64,000 nucleotides of DNA from Flammula alnicola (GCA_015499995.1 JADNRV010000026.1:1-64000); one strand, 5' to 3'; positions 36,330 to 48,886 are shown, counted from the first letter of the stretch. Notes: a model not told the origin generated them from the sequence alone. Program-made: numbers and translations.

Positions 36330-39300
36330 ATGGACTCGGATTCGGACTCCATGTACTGGGATGGACCGTCATCGGATGCTCATATGGCCACTTGTGATGC
36401 CGAAATGACTTCTGTCAATGGTTCACAACCAATGTAAGCACTGCAGTTAAATTCTCCCCATTTACGGACTGGTTTGACGCTTTTCATACTCAAAAAGTAG
36501 CATATCTTCCCATCCTTCATGGATGGCCACGGCTTTCATAAATGACAGCACCGCAGGTGAGCAAACCAGCTCATCAGCTCGTCTCATGCCCTTTTACTCA
36601 CGGTCCGCCAATCTGTTCCAGATTTTAACACTGATAACGCTGATAACGCTCGATGCGTTCATTTGCCCCTCGCGTCCAATATTCCATCGCCGCCGACAAG
36701 CTCTGCAGGTGAAAATGCAAGCTCGATGTCGGCCCCGTCGACCGTAGCCCGTAAGCGTGGTCGACCGAAAGGTACTGGGAAGGTTCCCAAGCCTGTTACT
36801 TACGGTCCGCGCCCTCGCCTTGGCCGACCTCCTGGAACAGGCCATAAGCAGAAGCAGAGGGAATTGTTGGGCGAGGATGGAGCTGCTGGCGCGGCGAAGA
36901 GACCTAAGGGACGACCTAGGAAGCAGGTATCACTCCCTCAGGCCGTTTCTGTCGAGTTTGGTAAATTAGTACGTTGTATTCTTTCTTTCTTTGTTCAATT
37001 ATTTTTGCTCACCTGTTTTTAGTCAGTCTCTAGCGCCTGTTCGCAAGGTGCAGGTGGAAATCTCCACGCATCACGTACCTGGGCGACCATTCTCGACGGC
37101 GCAACCTTCGTTGGACCGCGGCCACCTCCGATTGCCAGCAGCAACATCAACCGTACTATTTTGCTGCCACCTCCAGCGAACACCTCCAGTGGTCAACAGA
37201 AGGCGGCGCACCCTTCTTCGTGTGATCCAAATCCTGTTGCCTCCACCCTTCCTGCCGCCTTTTCCCATCGGGCAATCATTCCAGATGAAGACCCGCAACG
37301 AGGCGTGGAGGCTTTGGATGAGGGCGAGGATGATAGCGAGGGTGTCGGAGATGGGTTGGGTGAGGAAGATGATGAACCAGGCAACGAAGATGAGCCCGAC
37401 GACGAGCCTGACTGCGATAATGACCCTTCAGACCCAGCACCACCTCCCACTTCTCGAAATTGGCGGCCGTTGCCGGCATGGCTGCTGGAACCGTTCAAGA
37501 CCAAGCTCGAGGAATCCAAGCGTCGTGACGCAAATGGCCTGCCGCCATTATATTCAACCATGGGCACCTTCTGGTTTCCCCAGCAGTCGACGTCTTTTAT
37601 TCTCCGGCGCAGACACTTCTCACCCCCAGACTTATACAACCCTCGCTTTTTCCTGTGGGATCCCGAGCCACTCTGCGATCATATCCCATGCCCGAACTGC
37701 AAGCGGCCTCTCCACCGACACGGTGAACTCTCACGCCCACGCCGATGTGTTGATGTCGATTCTACGTTCTGGATTATTGGTTATCGATACCGCTGCTATT
37801 CATGTATACATCCAAAGTCGAAGAAAAAAACGGTCACTTTTCGAAGCTGGGATCAGCGGATCCTTGGTATGCTTCCGCCTGCACTTGCTGCAGAATTTCC
37901 TGCCCGACTGAGTCATCGTAGTGGGATTTCCAACACGCTCTTCTCGTGGATGAGGTCCTGCATCCAGAACGGGATGGGTGCTAAGCAGTTCTCAGACGCG
38001 GTTCGAGTTCAACACCTCCTTGCTTACGACCGGCTCCAACTCCAATATCTACAACACCTTGCCCTTCATAAATTTTCGTTGGATACGTGGACTGGAGACA
38101 AATATGAGACTTTTCTGCCATTCGACAATGTTAGTCCTTCGGGGCGTCACGGATTCATTCCAAGTTCACAATGGTTTGCGAATATGTACGACAGCTATAT
38201 GGAGAAACATCGGCATGATTTCAACCAGCATACAGCAATGTTGACATGCGAGATAGGTGCAATAGACCATAGCCACAAAGTATGTCTTATCTTTACTCAA
38301 TTGAAGGTTTATTAAGGTTTATTGACTTGTCGTGTGAACCAGGTTACAAAGCATATTGCTAGAGTAGAGGGCGAGCAAGTCTTTACGGCGTTATTCACCG
38401 TAACGAACCAGAAGGGCGAAATCCGAGCATGTAACCTTGTTGCGACAAAAGCGCAATCACAGTCTGAGCTTGCTCTGACCCGCATCGATCAATCCCTTAC
38501 GCTCTACGGCCACTTCAACCCCTTTGCTTTCTATACCGACAATATGGCTGACAAGCCATTTCTCGAACGCTGCTTTCCTTCGCTTCGCCTTGATGTTGTA
38601 CCTATTGAGAAGTATGGTCATCTTGAAGCGTTTGAAGTGCCTCATCCACCTGAAGTCGAAATTCTTACCAAGAACGACTCATCGTCTATCAATGATACTG
38701 CTCGTCTGATTTTGAATGACGTACCGGAGGATGATGGATTTGTAGTCATTGGTTTCGACTCAGAATGGAATGTAGAAGTCTCAGCTCGTGGAAATATACA
38801 AGGCCGTGGCAAGACTGCGATTATACAGATTGCATATCAAAACCGGATATATGTCCTCCAGGTTTTTCTTTTCTTCATTTACATTCAAATTCAATTACTC
38901 ACAGGGTATCTCAGATCAGCGAAATGCTTTCGAGAGGAGAACTACCACACAAGCTGAAGCTTCTTCTTTCTCACCCTCGTATTCTGAAGGCTGGTCGGCT
39001 GGTCACCTCGGATCTTGCATATTTGCAAGAGGCTTGCCATTCATCATTGCCTTTTGTTGGTGGACTCGATCTAGCTAAATGTGCTAAGGATCGACGTCTT
39101 ATCACCAATATATCAAAGACAAGCCTCTCTGACCTCTGCGCTCTCACTTTATGCAAGCGGCTCGACAAGAACATATCCGAACGCATCAGCCAAGAATGGG
39201 AAAACACAGTCTTGACCAATGAGCAGCTGCGATATGCGGCTAAGGATGCTTATGTCTCTCTTCGTATCTATGAAGAGCTCATGAAGATTGATATCCCTTA

Positions 39301-41611
39301 TCCACTTCCCGCACTCCTTCAGCCCTTCATGCCTGTTCTTCTCTACAGCACTGACAACACCACTATCATTGCTGAGGGACAGATTTCCCAAAATCTTGAT
39401 GCTCGCAGTTATGATGGTATCAATGTCACTCCTACACGAACTCTGGTTCTTATATCCAAGGTCCTCGTACCTGGCGCGATAGTCACAACACATCAACAAC
39501 GCCCACTCAATAGTTTTGGAACCCCTCCCTTCTCGATTGTTTGTTTGCGTAGCCATCTACGAATATTCCACCCTACAATATCTGTTCAAAACCCTGCACT
39601 ACCATCACTCGAGCGGATACAACTGCCCGACGACCAATCTCTATCATCTGATCAACCAATGGATGAGTCTAATATAGACGAAGCCTCTTCTATTGGCAAC
39701 CTCCTATCACAGGATCTCTCTGCATCGTCAAATGATATTCCTAGAGATGTTGATCCTACCAGTGTTGCCCTTGGGCTGGAAACTCTTGGGAGTGATCCGG
39801 AATTTTGGGACTATGTTATTCACAGCCGTGTCTTAAAAGACATCTGGCATGTTTTTCATATGTTCTATATCTCTGCCACTCATGGGGTTCGAAAGCAATT
39901 TACGCGGGAGCTCCGAGATGCTATCTTCATTCCCGACAGTGAGGATAAAGCCCGAATTAATGCATGGGGAGCGACTCAGACACCGGTCTGCACATATGAA
40001 AGCCTTCGCAATTCATCTCCTGAGTGGATACGCAAACGATGCAAACACATTGTACCTCCTCCTCATATTCTTTATCCTTTGGTCGCCAATGTCTTTCGTA
40101 CCTATGGCCCAATACTCGATCCTGACTCGAAGAAACCACTTTTCTCACCCGACAACTGGAAAACAGCGAAGAATGTTCTTGAGCTCATAAAAAATGGCTA
40201 TTTATCTGATCCTCCTGGCGTCACTTTGTACACGGTGATAGGTATCGACAAGAAAGCAGGTGGTCTTCCGATTTATAGATGTGCTCGTGGTACAAATGCC
40301 ACTGAAGGAGGTGTTCATACACACATCCGTTCACGTCTTCCCAAGTTTGGGGCATCAATCCGGCATGTCCAAGCTTGTCTTATGGATTTTGTCCTTTGTC
40401 ATAACCTTCGTGTATGTATTTTCATTAGAATTTTGGGTATTTGCTATTGCTAACTTCTACGTTTAACAGACAGGTACATATAATTCAACTGGTCAACACT
40501 ATCATGGCCATTTCTCGATCTGGATTACAAACCGCATCCAAGAACTTCTAATATCCCTGCAAGACATACTCGTTAATCCTGTTCACATTAGTGGATGGGT
40601 TAATGGCAATCTTTATGTTCCAACTGCGGAGGTACTGGGTATACTCCCAATTCCTGACGAGATCCGTACCTCAGGTGCTATGATGCCATATGTTTCCGGC
40701 CTCGATCGCAATCAGAAGCATCATTTCCTTGCTGAAATGCAAGGTACTCGCAAACCTATTTTACCTGTTCATACATCAGTGGAAAAACAACTCTTTCGCC
40801 GACTTATGAACAGTAATCCCATATTCAGTCCGAAATCTGGGGAGCCTCGATGGCGTGAAGCTGTAAAGGTCTGGAATTCAAATGCAGAACGGATGGATGA
40901 TGTTTCTTACAAGGTATTCATCACACACTTCTTTTTACAACCAATTCTGACAATAGTTCTCCTACATAGCTGGTTGAACAGCTGAAAACTTATTATACGA
41001 AGTGGAAATCACTTTCGCATGTCAAGGAGACGCTTTCTCTGTCAGCCGATCTTCGAAGACCTCTTTCACTCATTATTCATGACCCACTTCGCTCGACAAT
41101 CGCCCCCACAGTCCCAGAACATCCACGTCAACCACATTTTGTCACTAGAGGTCTCCGTGACGTGCCTGCAGACTCTCTAATACCCAGAACACCCAACCTG
41201 CCCCATGACGAGATCCCGAATACAAATAATGCTTTTGCCGTTGGAGAACGGCGAAATGAAGCACAATCGACAGCTGGACCTGACCCGCCAAGTCCATCCA
41301 TGGACATTGATTTCTCGAGTACGCCATCCGCACCTGCTGCGACGAGAACCTCAGCAGGACTGTCCCGTGAAAATAGAGAGCAAACTGAATTGCTCGCACG
41401 GCAACAGGTTGCAGACTCGTTAGCGAAGAGAAAGCATGTGCAAGTTTCTCGAAAGCGCCGAACGTGTCGCAAGTGTGCCAAACCAGAATGCGGCGGAAGT
41501 CAAAAAGTGGCCAATTGCAAGAATGTGTGTCGAGATTGCAAGCAGTTCAATTGCAGGGGAAGGAATCCGAAGTATTTGGAGAGGACGTGTGCGGAAGGAT
41601 GGAATGTGTAG
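36330..41611 (+). CDS. DDE transposase-like protein with AT-hooks and an internal DEDDy 3'-5' exonuclease domain
   Basis: Eight exons: 36330-36433, 36501-36556, 36622-36968, 37023-38279, 38343-38861, 38915-40411, 40470-40913, 40970-41611; 1,621 residues, no internal stop. Three AT-hook cores (KRGRPKG at 98, GRPPGTG at 121, GRPRK at 150) begin it, then an acidic linker and a Cys-rich region (CPNC ... CYSC) near 400-450. RNase-H-like acidic residues: Asp584 in AIDHSHK, Asp654 in FYTDNMAD, and Glu1225 in GTNATEGGVH. Between the second Asp and the Glu sits an exonuclease: FDSEW (Asp727, Glu729), TSDLAYL (Asp794), YAAKDAY (Tyr868, Asp872), all DEDDy residues present. The C-terminus is Cys-rich (CRKCAKPEC, CKNVCRDCKQFNC). 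Likely a domesticated or active basidiomycete transposon protein; excision or target processing by the nuclease is inference. Confidence 0.82.
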
Positions 41612-42300
41612 ATATCGATTATCGATTATCTCTCACGCACGCATTATCATGGGAATCAGATCAATCAGATCTCGATTATCTTCATCGTCGCGCCCAGCAA
41701 CATCTAAGCGAGTATTCCGATAAGAAAACCCGCACAAAAAGGGTCCAGTTTCAATCTGATGAACTGATGTGAGCTGATCTACGCGAGAATTCGATAAATC
41801 TAAGCGAGAAACCTCGGCAACAGCTGTCAAACGGTTTGCCATGCCTTGCCGCACAAGGCGCGCAGTGTTCCATATTTCTGGAGGTCAATCAGAACGGCGA
41901 GAAAGCTAGGAAACTCTCTCCTCTCTCTCCTTTCTCTTCTTTTCTTTTTCTTTTTTCTTTTTCTTTTCTTTTTATTTTATTTCCCACAAACACCGCTATC
42001 CGGCCATAAGAGCCCTGTTAATGTCTAAAAATGATGACATCTCATGATTATCCTAAACGGGATAACATCACGGCTGTGCTGGCTTGATAACGCGCAATCT
42101 AAATATAGCATTGCTGCACTTCCGAATTCCGATTTGTCTCGCTAGAACTTCAGCTGGACAGATCGGAATTCGGATGTCACCATTGTTGTACTTCCCGGCC
42201 TCTGCACAAGTCAGGCTTAATTCTGCGGCTAAAGTAAACAGATGAATCGAACCTATTACATATTTAGAGTATTCCTATGTAGAAGAAATAACTGCCGTTT
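41612..42300. other. Downstream region with pyrimidine tract and hairpin
   Basis: No gene. It holds a TATCGATTATC-rich stretch just after the stop, a pyrimidine tract of about 65 bases (41921-41988) and a strong inverted repeat at 42121-42174 listed separately. Confidence 0.6.
42121..42174. repeat. Inverted repeat with 18-base arms
   Basis: Arms TCCGAATTCCGATTTGTC (42121-42138) and GACAGATCGGAATTCGGA (42157-42174) pair at 17 of 18 positions around an 18-base loop. It could be a small hairpin element or a protein-binding palindrome between the two transposon genes. Confidence 0.8.
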
Positions 42301-42328
42301 GACGGTATTAGACGGTAGACCGCGCAGC

Positions 42329-42790
42329 ACACCTAATAGTGTTGGACTTGAAGCGGTTTTGAACGCGCACACTAATGTTGAACGCGCAGCCCATTAGTGT
42401 TGCACATGCATTGAATTGAAACAAAATAGTGATAGTTTTGAACGTGCACACTAATGTTGAATGCGCAGCACATTAGTGTTGCACTATGCTATATTGCACA
42501 AGTGTTGAATTAAAACAAAATAGTGTTAGTTTTGAATGCGCACATTGAACGCGCACACCAATGTTGAATGCACACTAATATTGAACGCACACTAATGTTG
42601 AACGCACACTAATGTTGCATGCGCACACTAAATTTCGAATGCGCAGCACATTAGCGTTGACAAGCATTGAATTAAAACAAAATAGCGTTAGTTTTGAATG
42701 CGCACATTGAATGCGCACACTAATGTTGAACACGCAGCACATGAATGTTGCACAAGCGTTGAATTAAAACAGAATAGTGTTAGGAAAAGT
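42329..42790. repeat. Degenerate repeat array, possible subterminal repeats of the Plavaka element
   Basis: The words GAACGCGCACACTAATGTTG and CGCGCAGCACATTAGTGTTG, and the spacer TTGAATTAAAACAAAATAGT, recur in order four or more times with a period of roughly 100-130 bases. ACACTAAT and its reverse ATTAGTGT alternate, so the array has both direct and inverted character. CACTA-type elements carry such subterminal repeats next to the transposase. No matching array was seen downstream, so the element ends remain unknown. Confidence 0.75.
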
Positions 42791-42874
42791 CTTCTAGATT
42801 CTACCAGCTACTGCACAAGAGCTAGCCAAAATTAATATCCCTATCCATAGCACTTCCTGCAGCTACAAAAGGCC

Positions 42875-45800
42875 ATGGAGGATCGAACAATTCTCCAACA
42901 CCAAAGCTCCCCACTCTTAGAACTCAAACTTAAAATGCCACCCCGACTTTCATCCGCTTTGGTTGCTTGCCAATTCTGCGGCCACGACTATAGTGCACGC
43001 GGCGTTAAAAACCATGAAGCAAGATGCCCAGAGCGACCCATCGACAGGGCTGAACCTGATCCCACAGATGTTGCTTTCCGCAATTTCGTAGAGCAGGAAA
43101 GGGCTGCTGGTCAGTGGTTTACTAATAGATTACTTATATTTCCTCTACTCACTTATACATTACAATAGACTTGGCGGCTTGGGATGCTGCCATGATCGAC
43201 AACGCTGGACCAATGCCTGAAGCGAATGCACGAATTGTTCATGAAGACCGAGGTACTTTATCTAATGCTCTACCTATTCAATTTATCTCACGGGTATTCT
43301 TAAAGAAGATTGGGCCTTTGATCATCATGACGACTATCATGAGGCTGATGAATTCGAGGCAGAGATTCACCCGCCTACTGGTCTTGACAATGAGCAAGAG
43401 CCTGAAATGAATGAAATACGGATAGAGTATCACCCACATTCTCTGATGGAGACAGAATCTTTCAGCTTTCAGGAATATACCGACAGTCCAGAAGAACTTG
43501 AACCCAACAGCGCTATCCCAAAGGACGAAAATCCATGGCGCCCTTTTCCAACCCGTCTTGACTTCGAAGTTTCTGAGGTCATGTTGGACGCTCACATGAA
43601 CAGGAGACAGATAAAGAAGATGATTGAGCTCATCAATCAGGCCATCGCCTCTCCCAATTCATTCACACTTGCAAGCGAGGCAGATCACTCCCGCATTTGG
43701 GACCATGCAAGAGACACACGCGCGACGGGAGTGAGCAGCACAATATCTATTTATTTTATCAAAACACTGCTAACCTCGATTCTGATCAATGTAGTTCGAG
43801 AAACGGGTCATTTCAGTCGAATATAAAGAAGAGAAACTTGAATACGATGTATGGTTACGGCCCATCTGGAAATGGTGCCGTGAATTACTGGTGGATCCAT
43901 CATTGATCCATCAATTTCAATGGCAAGCTCAACGCCTCTACAAATTCAATGGGCAAAGGTTTGAGCGTTTCATCGATGAGCCATGGACAGCGAATGCTTG
44001 GTGGAACTACCAGGTATTTATTTTTTGGTTAACACCTAGTTCTGAATTTATCTGAGTCTGATAACACACACAGAATACCCTACCTGAGGGTGCCTCACCC
44101 TTCTTCATCATTTTCTATGCCGATAAAACACGTCTCTCATCATTTGGAACGGAGAAGGGTTATCCTGTTCTCGTTCGATGCGCGAACCTCCCAGTATCCA
44201 TCCGAAATGGGGAAGGTGTTGGAGGAGGCCGTCTTGTTGGGTGGCTCCCAATCGTAACTACTATTTTTCTTTGATGACAACCAAACATATTAAATGTCTA
44301 TTTCAGCCTGAAGAAGATGCCCAAGAGAAGGGCAAAAAAGATTTCGTCAATCTCAAGCGAGAAATCTGGCACAAAGCTGTCTATGAAATAATACATTCCA
44401 TCGAGTTACACACTGAAATTGGCACGGCCATAACGTGTGGTGATCAGGTCATTCGGCAGATCTTTCCCCATATTCTCATCATCTCGGCTGACTTCGAAGA
44501 GCAGTAAGTAGAATTTTAATTTTCGACTCATGTTTTCCAATAATATATGGATGTACCGATAGATCCATGATTGCTCTTACCCGCGGTGGAACCAGCAAGA
44601 AACCTTGCACAATATGTCTAGTCCCAAAGGAGGAAATTCCTAATTTATCCAAGACATTCCCATTGCGCACAACAGAGACCATGAGGGAGGTTTGGATTCG
44701 GGCACAGGATATGAATAGCACAGATAGGGAAGAGCTTTTGAAAAGCTATGGGTTAAGAGACGTTAAGGTCAGCTTCAAATCTATTATTATCCACGGCGTC
44801 TAATCTATTATTATCCACGGCATCCAAGAACACCTTGTGGGACCTCCGTGGCACAGATGTTTACAGCGCGATATCATGGGATAAGCTACATGCACATGAT
44901 GGGGGTCTTTTTTCTGATCATCTCCTTGAGGAAGTCAAGAGGATTATCAAGGCGCTCGGACGTGACTCACGCAGTGCAGAGGCTGCAATTGATGCTGGGT
45001 ACGTTTTCATTTCATCTTCCACATATCGAGCTTAAATTAAATTTGGTTTATTATCTTAGGCTTCAGAAAATCCCGCCTTGGAGTGGACTCAATCACTTTA
45101 AGAGCTTGGCGAGTACGGGAGAACTCGCTGATGGCAAAAAATTTGAGGATTTCTCGAAGGTATTCAATTTAAATTTTGCTCAATGGAACTTCCTGCAGGA
45201 ATTCATTGTATCTTTCGGCAGGTTATCATCTTTGCATCACACCATGTCCTTTCAGAAGATGTTTCCGAAGACGGCTTTCTTCTGCTCAGACTCATCCGGA
45301 GCTATCTGGAATTGAATATGTTTGCAGGATTGACAGTTCAAACTGAAACAACGATAGCCGCGGGTCGGGCTGAAATGAAGGTCTTCGAAACCCTTCTACA
45401 CGTACGTTCAATGACTTTGAACTCTGTCAGTTTCTGAATGAATTGATTCATTTTATCTTATAGGAGTATGCAGAACTGAATCCAGAAAAGTCATGGACGT
45501 TTCCGAAGGCGCACACCCACCAACATATATTCCGGGACATCCTAAACAAGGGAGCGACCAGAAATTATAACACGAAACCAAGTGAAAAGGCCAATGGACC
45601 TCTAAAGAAATATTATCAGCGCCATACCAACTTCAAAAATGTCGCTTCTCAGGTATTAATTGAAACCAATAAAGTCGAAGATTTGATCTGAATTTTTTGG
45701 GACACAGGTTCTTAGGGTTAGCGAGATGGACTTGGTTTCTACAATCATCCGGACTGCAATCACGGCTCAGGACCTTCAACGCGAGGCTGATATCCCTGAG

Positions 45801-46554
45801 GACGGCGGTTCAGAGTCCCTTATCCACGAGGAACCAGGTTCACCTGACCTCCTGGATCCGAGTAATCAAGCAATACCGCGTGTTGTCCAAGGATCGGTTC
45901 AGCCAATCATTAGCTTTGAAGCCCTGGAAAACAGCCATGCTGGCGACGCAGCATTTCAAGGCTTCCGAAGGAAGCTTGCAGGTTTATTAGCACGCCGAAG
46001 AAACGTGCAAAGAGTTGTTCTTCGCACATTTGACCAGGTAATGACTTTCTCTACCCTCTTTTTGATGAAGAATTGACATGCATATTATTTTATAGATCAC
46101 ACCGTATGGATTTGTCAAAGTCGCTTTTACATCATTGGTTGACTGGCGCTTGAATACCAACATCCTTCGCGCCAACCCTAACTTCCACAATCGACCGCGA
46201 TATGATTACGCCCTAGTCAAAGTTCACGGCAACGAGTGTATTTTTGTCCAAATCCTCTACATCTTTTCAATTGACCACGTTGGAGAGAGGTACAATCTAG
46301 CGCTTGTTCTCCCCATAGATGTCCCTCGGATGTTGCAAAACCGTACAAGAGATGAAGCACTTCGATTAAGGCGAATCAAGCCGAGGCCCAGGGCATCAAG
46401 CCTATTCATCGACGCAAATTCAATCATTCGTGGGGGGTTGTTGGTGGATGATTATGCATCGGATGCAGGGGAGTTCCTCGTGGTTGATTTCATTGATGAA
46501 GATATGTGGATGCGGATGAAATCAACTGTCCTTCTTACCCATGCAAACATCTAG
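42875..46554 (+). CDS. Plavaka-type (CACTA superfamily) transposase
   Basis: Thirteen exons: 42875-43109, 43169-43252, 43306-43730, 43795-44013, 44074-44253, 44307-44503, 44563-44767, 44829-44998, 45060-45159, 45222-45401, 45464-45652, 45708-46037, 46096-46554; 990 residues with all phases closing. The N-terminal C2HC zinc finger is CQFCGHDYSARGVKNHEARC. Plavaka hallmarks follow: WRPFPTRLDFEVSE, FYADKTRLSSFGTEKGYP, VGGGRLVGWLPI, SADFEEQ, FLLLRLIRSYLELNMFA, ETTIAAGRAEM, TFPKAHTHQHIF and RNYNTKPSEKANGPLKKYY. The frame is intact, so activity is possible. An in-frame Met at 42935 is an alternative start. Intron 7 (44768-44828) consists largely of a tandem 24-base duplication. Confidence 0.9.
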
Positions 46555-46925
46555 CCAGAATTCTCTTACATATCAATGTCATGCAGAGTGTATTTTTAAT
46601 TTCTAATAGATCCGTATCATTTACCGTCCTCACTGGTTACATCGGAGTCGCTTGCATGTAGTCTATGAACTCAAAAAAACGTTCAAGGAATGCCTTTCAG
46701 GTTTTCAGCGGACTATTCTTTGATAACCGTTTCATTCATTGACCCAAATTAATAGAGAGCGTGTTGCATAGGGCCCTGACAAATTGGATGCCGTCGCATT
46801 TCACTTTTCTGCTGGTGGTGTATGGCGTTGAATCAGAAACTGGTTAAATACCCTGCTTGTTATTCGATATCCCCCATTGACTCCAGCCAAGCTCTGCATC
46901 TCAGGTACTCCACAGAACTTTGATA
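46555..46925. other. Spacer between the Plavaka transposase and its companion gene
   Basis: About 370 bases; 3' flank of one gene and promoter of the next. No terminal repeat recognised. Confidence 0.45.
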
Positions 46926-48886
46926 ATGTCTCGTCCTCGACCAAATGTTGTCTCAAGCAACACGCCATCAATTTGGACGGCTGCTGGTGCTGGATCCCGC
47001 AATGCGTCTCCTGTCGGTTTCTCTGGACCTTCCGACAGTCTGAGGAGTTCATCTCCAGGGTCTGACTTTTCTATTCGTCGCTCAGACTCCCCATTGTCTT
47101 CGGCTTCGGCGACTTTCATTATGCCCTCAATTGTCAATCCTGAGAAGTTATATCAGGTCAGCCATTTAAATATTATTGTTGACTTAGGCTACTCTAACAC
47201 TATTTTATTCACCTTCTGGTACAGGCGTATCTTGACAGCCAATCGAAGATTTCAAATCTAGAGTCAGAGGTTGAGGCTCTGAAAGCGCAGCTCGCAGATG
47301 CCCAACTCAAATCTACCGGCAAAGGAACACGTAAAAAGGGAGTGATAAGCGCTGATCAGGACCCCGCTTCTCCTGTCACCGAAGAGATCAGGAAACTAGG
47401 CCGCCACTTCCAGATTTTTTTCACTCCATATGTGGTAGACTCCTCGGCCTTTGTTCGTCCTTGTCCCGATTTCAGTTCGGATGACCCGGCTCGGTATGCC
47501 AATCCTGCAAATCAAGCGCTCGGAATCACCGCAGAGTTGTACGAATCTATACCAGCCAAATTCCATAAGGTCATGAGGTTGACGAACTTTCTAAAGAATG
47601 TATGTATCCTTTACTTCTGTTTCCCTCAAATGATGGCTGAATTATTTCTTTCAACATCAGTTCCGTGAGGCTATGGGTAGCAGTCGCTCTAGCTCATTGG
47701 GGATGCTTCGCCAACAGGCCGCAAACATCTTTGGTCTTTCTCCCGAGTACTTCGCTGAATCAGACAAGGCTCCCCCACCGCAGCGCGATACCATTCCTGA
47801 AATCCAAAGTCTCCTTGGCAGTGGCGTCAATGGTACTGGCCCCACCTCCAAGGTATTGACCTACCCTCCATTTCCCCCGATCTTATGTTTGGGTGGTGAC
47901 ACTGAAAAGATCGAGAATCGCTTTCTAAACGAACACCTCTTCATGGTAAGTTATCTTATATTGCGACATCATCTCCATCGACTAACAGGGCGCCTAATAT
48001 TTATTAATTAGATCGCTCGGGCAGCCATTTTTGGGAAATCAGCTGCTAAGAAGATTTCGCGCGCTGTCGCTCGCTCATCCAGTACCTATCTTCGTCCTGA
48101 CGTGCCTGTTCAAACTACCTTCGGATTTATTGCATGGGTGGCTATCATGGTACGCTTCAAAATCCTGTGTTGTGATCAGTAATACTTGACTGAATTACTC
48201 CCTTCTAATAAAATATTTAGGCCCGATACATCCTTTCAAAAGACGAGCAGTTCGACAATGGTGGTATCGGCCCTCAAACTCAAATTACTTATTCAGTCGA
48301 TTTCGACTATTACAAGCACTACCTAACTCAAGCTCAACACCGTCCCGCATCTGCTGCTTGGGTTGAAAAACTCCTTTTTCGTTGGGACGAGGAAATCTTT
48401 TCGACACACAACAAAAGCAAAGGGAATTTCCCTGCTTCGGACGCCGCTGAGGTTATTGAGTTAGACGATGCAGCTGAAATCGAACGTGAACTCGATATGC
48501 TACATCTTACGGCCGCACACGAGGTGGATCAAACTGACAATGAAGACTTCTACGTACCCGGGCCCTGGACCAGGACCGCACCTGTAACAGTCGAGCCACA
48601 TGATCAGCCTCATTCTCAAGCTGTCATCGTGGTACCTGCATCTGTCAACCCACCGGCTACGCATCAAGATTCTACTGAAACTACTGACAACGCTATTGTA
48701 TCCATAGCCATTGTAAACCCTGCACCAGCTTTCCAACCGATTAGAAGAGGAAGATCAGCAATAAATCCACAGACCGCCGGTGATTCAACACCCGGAGATC
48801 CTGTGGTGCCAGTAGCAACGGAGAAAAATAGAGGACGAGGACGTGGGCGTGGGCGTGGTACGAAGAGGGGGGGAGCGGGTAAATAA
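46926..48886 (+). CDS. Unknown protein with coiled coil and Arg-Gly tail beside the Plavaka transposase
   Basis: Five exons: 46926-47156, 47225-47599, 47661-47945, 48012-48149, 48221-48886; 564 residues. The Ser/Pro-rich start (PSIWTAAGAGSRNASPVGF) leads into a short coiled coil near residues 80-105 (SKISNLESEVEALKAQLADA), then a conserved-looking core (KLGRHFQIFFTPYVVDSSAF, FREAMGSSRSSS, FGFIAWVAIM, ARYILSKDEQFD), an acidic segment, and a basic RGRGRGRG tail. I recall similar proteins next to transposases in Agaricomycetes but cannot assign a named family. It follows the transposase in the same direction, 371 bases on. A DNA- or RNA-binding accessory role is inference. Confidence 0.72.

Noticed and set aside
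37071..37911. Long ORFs overlapping the transposase-exonuclease gene in other frames
   Set aside because: They lack splice support and recognisable domains, and exon 4 of the main gene accounts for the region.
42329..42790. CRISPR array
   Set aside because: Units are degenerate, long and mixed in orientation, and the DNA is eukaryotic.
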